From Sphingomonadales bacterium Ga0077559 (GTDB lineage Bacteria; Pseudomonadota; Alphaproteobacteria; Sphingomonadales; Sphingomonadaceae): 64,000 nucleotides of DNA. The first letter of the stretch is position 1. Every line of letters starts with the position of its first letter. This document shows positions 57,726 to 64,000 of the stretch, in pieces. Below the pieces are notes generated by a model that did no database searches, was not told the origin of the DNA, and saw only the letters and a list, made by a program, of their open reading frames with translations. The stretch spans positions 1 through 64,000 of the forward strand of contig LNFK01000031.1 in assembly GCA_001464315.1 (NCBI GenBank), given 5' to 3'. The translations under genes and the position numbers were made by a program.

Positions 57726-59615
57726 TAGCGCAGTGACTTTGGCCGCGAGTTCGCGTGCGGCCTTTGGTTGTTTCCCCGAACGCTTCAATATATCGGCATA
57801 AATCCGTGTTACCATCGCGTTGGCAGGTGCAATGCGATATGCGATTGCCGCATATTCGGTAGCCTTTTCCAGTCTCCCTGCACCTGCATAAGCCCGCGCC
57901 AGATTGGCCAGCAGCAGGCTGTCATTATATCCCACCCGCGCCTTCACCCGCTCGAGAAGTTTGATCGCATTGGCCCACAGGCCCGCGTCGAGATTGCGAT
58001 AGCCCGCAAGCCGCAGCGCTGTCAGGTTGGTCGGATTATAGGCAAGATAGGCCGCCAGTGTTTCATCGGCGGCTTTCTGGTCCTCTGCCCGCGACAGTGC
58101 GTCGACAATCCGCAGCATTATTGGTTCGGTAAAGCTGATTGCCCTTGCCTTATCATATGCCGCAATGGCTGCGGGCAGGTTGCCGCGCGCTTCCTCAATA
58201 TCGCCCACGATCAAATGAGCATCGGCAACGCCGGGATTCCGATTTTGTAAGCGGACAGCATTGGCCAGTGCCACATCAAGATCGCCTGCCGCCGCAAGCA
58301 AGCGGATATAAGGCAACACGGCTCGCGCATCATCGGGGTTGCGCCTTGCAGCATCGGCGGCGCCTATTAGCGACATGGGCTCGGGCAATGGTTTTGCCGA
58401 ACGAACAATCGAAATAGCGGCATCATTTAAAGGACCGGTCGCACGCTGCGGCTGGTCGCTTGCGGTAAAGGCGCGGGCGGTTAATATCAGGCTGTAGCTA
58501 TCGGCATCGGGGCGAGCCGCAATTTCGCGAATGACATCAAGCGCATCGAGCGGTTGCCCTGCCCTGTACATCGCTTGCGCCAACAACGTCCGCACCCGCC
58601 GATTACGCGGCTGTTCAGCGAGCAAACGCTGCAACAGGACGACCGTCCGGTTGAAATTGCCGAGCTCATATTCGCAAATGGCATCGAGCAACCTTGGCGC
58701 GGGCATTTCGTTGAAGGTAGATCCTGCTTTAGGCAATATCCGCTTGGCAAGCGCACAGTTCCCGGCACGGGCAGCCAGCACTGCCTGCAGATAAAAGGCT
58801 TTGGCATTGCTGCTGTCGAGCGCGATGATCTTCCGCGCCTGCGCCAGCATATCGCGGTTTCGTCCGGCCTCACCAAGCGTCAGCGCATATTCCTCGAGCA
58901 GCGGCACATCGGTCGCGTTGAATTGCAAGCCGCGCTCGAACCATGGCAATGCCGCGACCACGCCAAATTGCGACCGCATCAACCGGCCGCGAAATTCCAA
59001 AGCGCGGACGTCGTTGGGATTCAGCTTAAGCGCATGGTCGACTGCATCAATTGCACCTTTCTGGTTGGCCAGCACAAAGCGCAATCGGGCAAGATCGGTC
59101 CAGTTGCGGCTGTCATTGGGCGCCAAGCGCATGGCCTCATCAAAACTTTCCAATGCAGAGACTGTGTCGCCTTTGTCCATTTGCACGCGGCCTAATGTGC
59201 GCAAGGCATAGGCGCGGTTGGCCTGCGGAATGGCTGTTTTGGTCAACACCGTTTCGGCGTCAGCGAGCTTGCCCTGCATCCAAAAGGCCTGCCCCTGCAA
59301 ATGCGCAACATCTGTTTCAGGCACGCCTGCTAAAATTGCGCGTTCGAGCGAGGCTTGCGCGGCAGCCCCATTGAATAACGCCAGCTCTACCTCGGCTTGC
59401 GCGACCAACGCTTGTTTAGATTTAGGATCAGCCTTCACCGAATTCAAAAGCGCAACGCGCGCGGCACGCAGATCGCCGGATTTCAGATGCTGTTGCGCTT
59501 CGGCAAAAGCGGTATCGGCATCATCCTTCGGGCTGGCGCGAAGCAAAAACATCCCCGACGCCGAAATTATCAGCACCGCCGCCAATACAATAATGGGCCA
59601 TCGGCGCAGCATCAT
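57708..59615 (-). CDS. prsT: PEP-CTERM system TPR-repeat protein PrsT
   Basis: This 635-residue protein has one N-terminal membrane anchor or signal (RRWPIIVLAAVLIISASGMFLL) and then TPR repeats throughout (for example AVDHALKLNPNDVRALEFRG, ALESFDEAMRLAPNDSR, KLLERVKARVGYNDSLLLANLARAY in part). It matches PrsT, the TPR partner found with PrsK/PrsR in exosortase/PEP-CTERM systems, where it is thought to support exopolysaccharide production or export. It lies 10 nt downstream of prsR in the same direction. Confidence 0.82.
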   Translation of the reverse strand: MMLRRWPIIVLAAVLIISASGMFLLRASPKDDADTAFAEAQQHLKSGDLRAARVALLNSVKADPKSKQALVAQAEVELALFNGAAAQASLERAILAGVPETDVAHLQGQAFWMQGKLADAETVLTKTAIPQANRAYALRTLGRVQMDKGDTVSALESFDEAMRLAPNDSRNWTDLARLRFVLANQKGAIDAVDHALKLNPNDVRALEFRGRLMRSQFGVVAALPWFERGLQFNATDVPLLEEYALTLGEAGRNRDMLAQARKIIALDSSNAKAFYLQAVLAARAGNCALAKRILPKAGSTFNEMPAPRLLDAICEYELGNFNRTVVLLQRLLAEQPRNRRVRTLLAQAMYRAGQPLDALDVIREIAARPDADSYSLILTARAFTASDQPQRATGPLNDAAISIVRSAKPLPEPMSLIGAADAARRNPDDARAVLPYIRLLAAAGDLDVALANAVRLQNRNPGVADAHLIVGDIEEARGNLPAAIAAYDKARAISFTEPIMLRIVDALSRAEDQKAADETLAAYLAYNPTNLTALRLAGYRNLDAGLWANAIKLLERVKARVGYNDSLLLANLARAYAGAGRLEKATEYAAIAYRIAPANAMVTRIYADILKRSGKQPKAARELAAKVTALSTQRE

Positions 59616-59625
59616 TCAGGCCAGA

Positions 59626-60987
59626 TCAGGCCTGCAGGTCGTATTGCTTGAGCAGGTCGTATAAAGTCGGACGACTGATACCCAGCAATTTCGCGGCGCT
59701 AGAGATATTCCCCTCTGTCCGCGAGATCGCGCGTTTGATCGCCTTGCGGTCGGCCGCTTCGCGAGCAGCTTTCAGGTTGAGCAACAATTCGTCATCATCC
59801 TCGTCACCAAAATCGAGGTCATCGGCGGTCACGAATTTGCCGTCGGCCATGATCACCGCGCGTTTTATGCGGTTTTCGAGCTCGCGGACATTGCCCGGCC
59901 ATTTCCACTGGTCAATTGCGCTCATCGCGCTGCTCGACATGCCCTTGATCGACGGGTTCATCTCGCGCGCAAATTTGCTGACAAAATGTTTGGCGAGCAA
60001 AACGGCATCGCCGGTACGCTCGATCAGCGAAGGGATCGCAACCGTCACTTCAGCGAGGCGGTAGTAGAGGTCATCGCGGAAACTTTGCTCGGCAATCATT
60101 TTGTTCAGGTTGCGGTGCGTTGCGCAGACCACACGGACATCGACGGCGATCGACTTTCGCCCGCCGATCCGTTCAAAATTGCGCTCCTGCAAAAAGCGTA
60201 ACAGCTTGACCTGTAAGGGCAGCGGGATATCGCCCACTTCGTCCAAAAACAACGTCCCACCATTGGCAATCTCGATCTTGCCTTCGGTTGTCTTGATCGC
60301 GCCAGTGAATGCACCCTTTTCGTGTCCAAAAAGTTCCGATTCGAGAAGATTTTCCGGAATCGCGCCGCAGTTGATCGCGACAAAAGGCTTGTCAGCGCGG
60401 CCGCTCGCATTGTGCAATCCGCGCGCCAACAATTCCTTGCCGGTGCCGCTTGCACCAAGCAACATCACTGACACATCAGCCGGCGCAATACGTTCGATGG
60501 TGCGGGCCACTTTCACCATTTCTGGCGAGGCGGTGATAATCGATCCGAGCAACAGTTCGCCGCCCGCATCGGGCTTTTGCAGCTGCGCATTTTGCAGTTC
60601 CAACTGGCGCACATGAAAAGCGCGCTTCACGATCAAATGGAGCTCATCGATTTCGACGGGCTTTTGATAAAAGTCCCACGCGCCTGCCGATATCGCGCGC
60701 AACGCGCTTTCACGCGCGCCATGGCCCGATGCGACAATGACTTTCGTGTCGGGCTTTAGCTTGAGCATTTCGTCAAGCAAGGCAAAGCCTTCGGTCACGC
60801 CGTCAGGATCTGGTGGCAGGCCGAGATCGAGGGTGACGACGTCGGGTTCCTCAGAACGCAGCAATGTCATCGCCTCGTCACGGTTGGCGGCGCAGAACAC
60901 CTCGAAATCCTCATAGGACCATTTCAGCTGCTTTTGCAGGCCAAGGTCATCTTCGACGATCAATAATTTTTGTCGTGCTTCGGCCAT
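59626..60987 (-). CDS. prsR: PEP-CTERM-box response regulator PrsR (sigma-54 activator)
   Basis: This 453-residue NtrC-type regulator has a receiver at 1-125 (acceptor D54 in VTLDLGLPPD), an AAA+ domain with Walker A GASGTGKE, an intact GAFTGA sigma-54 contact loop (GHEKGAFTGAIKTTEG) and Walker B GGTLFLDEVGD. A C-terminal Fis helix-turn-helix (SSAAKLLGISRPTLYDLLKQYDL) ends the protein. It pairs with PrsK 2 nt upstream. In PEP-CTERM bacteria PrsR drives sigma-54 promoters of exopolysaccharide and PEP-CTERM genes. Confidence 0.92.
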   Translation of the reverse strand: MAEARQKLLIVEDDLGLQKQLKWSYEDFEVFCAANRDEAMTLLRSEEPDVVTLDLGLPPDPDGVTEGFALLDEMLKLKPDTKVIVASGHGARESALRAISAGAWDFYQKPVEIDELHLIVKRAFHVRQLELQNAQLQKPDAGGELLLGSIITASPEMVKVARTIERIAPADVSVMLLGASGTGKELLARGLHNASGRADKPFVAINCGAIPENLLESELFGHEKGAFTGAIKTTEGKIEIANGGTLFLDEVGDIPLPLQVKLLRFLQERNFERIGGRKSIAVDVRVVCATHRNLNKMIAEQSFRDDLYYRLAEVTVAIPSLIERTGDAVLLAKHFVSKFAREMNPSIKGMSSSAMSAIDQWKWPGNVRELENRIKRAVIMADGKFVTADDLDFGDEDDDELLLNLKAAREAADRKAIKRAISRTEGNISSAAKLLGISRPTLYDLLKQYDLQA

Positions 60988-60989
60988 AT

Positions 60990-63083
60990 TCAGGCAGCCT
61001 CTTCCAATGATCCGTAAGTCCTGTCCTCGCGCGCAACGGGCAAAAGCAATGTGAACGTCGTGCCTTTGCCCAACCGGCTATCGACGCGCAATTGGCCGCC
61101 CATCGACATCGCCAGTGCGCGCGCTTCGTAGGCACCGATGCCAAAACCGCCCTCCTTCGTCGATTCAAAGGGCTTGAACAGCTGATTGGCGATAAAGGCT
61201 TCGCTCATGCCCACCCCGCTATCGGTGATGTTCACTGCGATATCCTTGCCTTGCACGCGGCAGGTTATTCGCACCGGCGATCCGTCGGGCGTCGCCTCGA
61301 TGGCGTTTTGCAGCAGATGGCCGATAATAGTATCAACGCGCGCCGGGTCGGCGACGGCAAAATGGCCAGGCGTCAGTTGCGCATCGACCGGATAGATCAG
61401 CCGCTTGGCATGAACCGCATTCATTACTGCTTCGCCGATGTCGATGGCAAAGGGCTGCGCATGCCGCGATTTGTTATGCTGCGACAGGCGGGCGAGAAGC
61501 TCGTTCATCTTGTCGACCGAAGAACGCAAAGTATCGATCATATCGGCACGAAATTCCGGCTTTTCGGCATGGCGTTCGGCATTGCGCGCCAATATACTCA
61601 GCTGGCTGACCAGATTTTTGATGTCGTGCACGACAAAAGCAAAGCGGCGGTTGAATTGTTCGAATTGCTGGCTTTCAGCCAAAGCCTGCTGGCTGGCCGC
61701 TTCGGCCAGATAGCTTGCCAGCTGCCGACCAACTACGCGCAGCATGTCGAGATCTTCCCAATCGAGCGCTCGCGGCAGGCGCGGCCGTGCGAGCACCACC
61801 AAGCCTGCCAGCTTGCCGAAGTGCACCAGCGGTACCACCGCCCACGCCTGCTGCTCGTCATATAGCCATTGCGGCACAGCGCGCGGGTCGCATCGCTCAT
61901 CGGTGCCGGCGCGTAAATCATCCATCGACAATATATGACCTGTCGATTCAAAAAATGGCATCGTCATCGATGTGACGCAATTGGCCGGGACATCGGCGGT
62001 CGACCAGTTCCAACGGGCCTGTAATGTCAGCCTGCCTTCTTCATCAGGTATCATCAGCAATCCGGCTGGACTTTCGAAGATATCTGCGAGCGATTTGACC
62101 ACGCGTTCGAAAAACGGAGCGGCCTCTTTCGAAGGAAACCCAATCGTGTCGGCAAACCGCATCCATTCCGAACGGTAATCATAGCGATGCTGGAAAAAAT
62201 TCTTGGCAACGATGACATTCAACCAGCTTTTGAAACGGCCGGATGGCAGGATGAGGAGTGCAGCGAGCGACATCGCGAAAATGAGCGTTACCTGTGCAAG
62301 CCGCACATAGGTCCCGCCGATCAGTTGAAGCGCGGTCGCAAGCAGCACCATCCCCAGTAAGTAAATGCCGATAACGACTAAAGAGACCGATTGGAACGCG
62401 ACCGAACGTGAAAGCCTGATCCGCCAGATGCTGTTACGCCGCGCCGCCATCACGAATACCGGCGCGAGCAAGGCTGTTGCAAAGCCGCGCGTGGCCACAA
62501 GCTCCGGCGAGAACTCCGATGTCAGATAGCTGATCGTGTACAGATTGAGGTCATAAGTCCACATCGCCGCCAGCGCTGCCATTGGCAGGCTGATCCCCCA
62601 ACGGGTTTCAGGCGCGGAGACGGTATAGAGATTATGCACCAATACGAGCGCGCCAACCGCGAATATCATGCGCAGCGCGAGACCCGAATGGACGAATATA
62701 TCCGTAGGCGCGCCGGTTGGCATCAACATGGCAACCGCGACATCGCTGGCAAACTGGAACGCCAATACAAGCAGGAGCGCCAGATAGATCATGTTGATTG
62801 TTCGCGGCTGCTGCCGCCCTTCACCGCTGCGCAGCAACGAGAACATGAAGCCAAGCCACGCCAGATTGCGCACGCTTTCAGCGCAAATTGTCGCGAAGCC
62901 ATAAGGTCCGGCAGCTATGGCAGCGATCCCCCAGATCGACGTGAACGCCATCGCCGCGATCAGAATTACCTGCTGGCGGTTGACCGACCCATATTTGTGG
63001 AACAACCAGACCGCCAGGGCGGCAAAGGCAAATCCAACCGCCGCGTGACCCCAAAGAGACAGAAAAACCAAGGCGGCTTCCAT
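60990..63083 (-). CDS. prsK: PEP-CTERM system sensor histidine kinase PrsK
   Basis: This 697-residue kinase has 8 or so N-terminal membrane helices (to about residue 290), a GAF-like domain (about 320-480) and a kinase core with FAVVHDIKNLVSQLS-type H-box near 505. The ATPase part has ITDSGVGMSEAFIANQLF and GFGIGAYEARALAMSMGG. The topology and H-box are those of PrsK, sensor partner of PrsR. The ATG at 63083 overlaps the sugar transferase stop (TAATG); the frame is open to 63104 but inside that gene. Confidence 0.9.
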   Translation of the reverse strand: MEAALVFLSLWGHAAVGFAFAALAVWLFHKYGSVNRQQVILIAAMAFTSIWGIAAIAAGPYGFATICAESVRNLAWLGFMFSLLRSGEGRQQPRTINMIYLALLLVLAFQFASDVAVAMLMPTGAPTDIFVHSGLALRMIFAVGALVLVHNLYTVSAPETRWGISLPMAALAAMWTYDLNLYTISYLTSEFSPELVATRGFATALLAPVFVMAARRNSIWRIRLSRSVAFQSVSLVVIGIYLLGMVLLATALQLIGGTYVRLAQVTLIFAMSLAALLILPSGRFKSWLNVIVAKNFFQHRYDYRSEWMRFADTIGFPSKEAAPFFERVVKSLADIFESPAGLLMIPDEEGRLTLQARWNWSTADVPANCVTSMTMPFFESTGHILSMDDLRAGTDERCDPRAVPQWLYDEQQAWAVVPLVHFGKLAGLVVLARPRLPRALDWEDLDMLRVVGRQLASYLAEAASQQALAESQQFEQFNRRFAFVVHDIKNLVSQLSILARNAERHAEKPEFRADMIDTLRSSVDKMNELLARLSQHNKSRHAQPFAIDIGEAVMNAVHAKRLIYPVDAQLTPGHFAVADPARVDTIIGHLLQNAIEATPDGSPVRITCRVQGKDIAVNITDSGVGMSEAFIANQLFKPFESTKEGGFGIGAYEARALAMSMGGQLRVDSRLGKGTTFTLLLPVAREDRTYGSLEEAA

Positions 63084-64000
63084 TAGCGCGCGCCCTCTGG
63101 CCACAAAACCACACGGATCGTTTGTAACAAGATCAGAAGGTCGAGGAACGGCGTATAATTTTTGGCGTAATAGAGATCATATTCGAGCTTGTGCCGGGAA
63201 TCGTCAATTGAAGCGCCATACGGATAATTGATCTGCGCCCATCCGGTGATGCCCGGTTTTACCATATGGCGTTCGGCATAATATGACAGCTGCTGTTCAA
63301 GGTCTGCGACAAATTCCGGGCGCTCGGGGCGCGGACCGACAAAGCTCATCTCGCCTTTCAGCACATTCCAGATTTGTGGCAATTCGTCGATGCGCACCTT
63401 GCGAATGAAGCTGCCAATCCGCGTGATGCGCGGATCATCTTTCGACGCCCAGACCGCCTTGCCGCCAACCTCGGCATCGTTCCGCATCGAGCGCAGCTTG
63501 ACAACGCTGTACGGCTGACCGAACAGGCCGACGCGGATTTGCCGGTAAAAGGCTGGCCCGTTGCTCTCCAGCTTCACCAGCAGCGCGAATAATATGATGA
63601 CCGGTGCGGTGAAGAACAGCAGCAGCGAGCTGGCCGAGATATCGAACAACCGCTTGGCAATCCCCGACAGACGCCGACCCGACGAAAAGCCGTCGGAGAA
63701 AATCAGCCAGCTAGGGTTGACGCTTTCGAGATCGACCCGGCCCGTTTCGCGTTCGAGGAAAGTCGAGATGTCGTTAACATGAACCCCAGTCGTCTTGATC
63801 CGCAACAGGTCATCTACCGGCAGCGCATTGCGCCGTTCCTCGAGCGCCAGAACGACCTCGCTGGTCCCCAGCTTCACGACATAATCCGATAGATTATAAA
63901 TCGCGCTCCGGTTAATCGCCTCGGGAATGACGCGCTTGTTTTCGTCCATCGCGATATAGCCGACGACAGCAAAACCCGATCCGGGTTTTGCCTCGAGTTC
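63083..64000 (-). CDS. exosortase-associated sugar transferase (partial, N-terminus beyond window)
   Basis: This is a polyprenyl-phosphate sugar-1-phosphate transferase that starts a lipid-linked polysaccharide repeat. The visible 305 residues include a Rossmann-like segment (VGYIAMDENKRVIPE), a membrane helix (SASSLLLFFTAPVIILFALLV) and the catalytic domain: FYRQIRVGLFGQPYSVVKLRSM (in part), RITRIGSFIRKVRIDELPQIWNVL and GWAQINYPYGAS. Its companions prsK, prsR and prsT fit the PEP-CTERM-linked family. The frame runs open through 64000, so the start and the N-terminal helices are off the edge. Confidence 0.9.
   Translation of the reverse strand, partial: ELEAKPGSGFAVVGYIAMDENKRVIPEAINRSAIYNLSDYVVKLGTSEVVLALEERRNALPVDDLLRIKTTGVHVNDISTFLERETGRVDLESVNPSWLIFSDGFSSGRRLSGIAKRLFDISASSLLLFFTAPVIILFALLVKLESNGPAFYRQIRVGLFGQPYSVVKLRSMRNDAEVGGKAVWASKDDPRITRIGSFIRKVRIDELPQIWNVLKGEMSFVGPRPERPEFVADLEQQLSYYAERHMVKPGITGWAQINYPYGASIDDSRHKLEYDLYYAKNYTPFLDLLILLQTIRVVLWPEGAR

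Overview
The window is chromosomal DNA of an alphaproteobacterium, most likely a member of Sphingomonadales. The nuo operon has extra tiny membrane genes. The order zapA - 6S RNA - 5-formyltetrahydrofolate cyclo-ligase - DUF2842 is alphaproteobacterial, as is the aa3-oxidase subunit IV gene ahead of pntAa-pntAb-pntB. A CcrM-type methyltransferase is present, and the prsK/prsR/prsT exosortase-linked genes fit sphingomonads. Genes are tightly packed with many ATGA/TAATG overlaps. I see no phage, insertion sequence or CRISPR array. Species-level placement is not possible by eye.

Layout. 1-4463 (minus): nuoA-B-C-D-(tiny)-E-(tiny)-F of complex I, running off the left edge. nuoD is interrupted by what looks like a net 28-nt deletion. 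4546-6649: suhB-like phosphatase, efp, thiE. 6721-11862 (minus): central carbon block tkt-gap-pgk-fda. 12088-13602 (plus): small coiled-coil gene, zapA, 6S RNA, fau, DUF2842, then tRNA-Asp. 13948-21758 (plus): four genes for exported DUF11-type proteins, ending in a 1696-residue protein with a predicted outer-membrane barrel; I know no function for this cluster. 21801-25395 (minus): branched-chain 2-oxoacid dehydrogenase E1 alpha, E1 beta and E2. 25508-27042: thyA, tRNA-Pro, DUF6481.

27336-32903 is a diffusible signal factor (DSF) type quorum-sensing locus. It holds a REC-PAS-GGDEF-EAL protein, an RpfC-like hybrid kinase with C-terminal Hpt, and a convergent RpfF-like synthase, followed by a Wza-like polysaccharide export lipoprotein. 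A 1-kb gene-poor stretch follows, with two unassigned intrinsic terminators. 35084-43680: tRNA-Ser, hspQ, a diheme cytochrome/beta-helix pair, an Asp/Glu racemase family gene, the transhydrogenase operon, a sigma-54-type activator with a degenerate GAFTGA motif, and DUF2177.

43759-49251 (minus): glmM, a ThiD-glyoxalase fusion, rnhB, ccrM and folP. Five GANTC sites and three GTTAAC sites lie upstream of ccrM. 49349-57725: a dicarboxylate/amino-acid symporter, aldo/keto reductase, NnrU, two amidohydrolases with a POT peptide transporter, a nitroreductase, a REP-like inverted repeat and a short GntR regulator. 57708-64000 (minus): sugar transferase (cut by the edge), PrsK, PrsR and PrsT, the regulatory arm of a PEP-CTERM/exosortase system whose sortase would lie past the right edge.

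How it fits together: the DSF locus, the Wza-like protein, the prs genes and the DUF11 surface cluster all point to a cell investing in its envelope and extracellular matrix. The direct control of one by another is inference.
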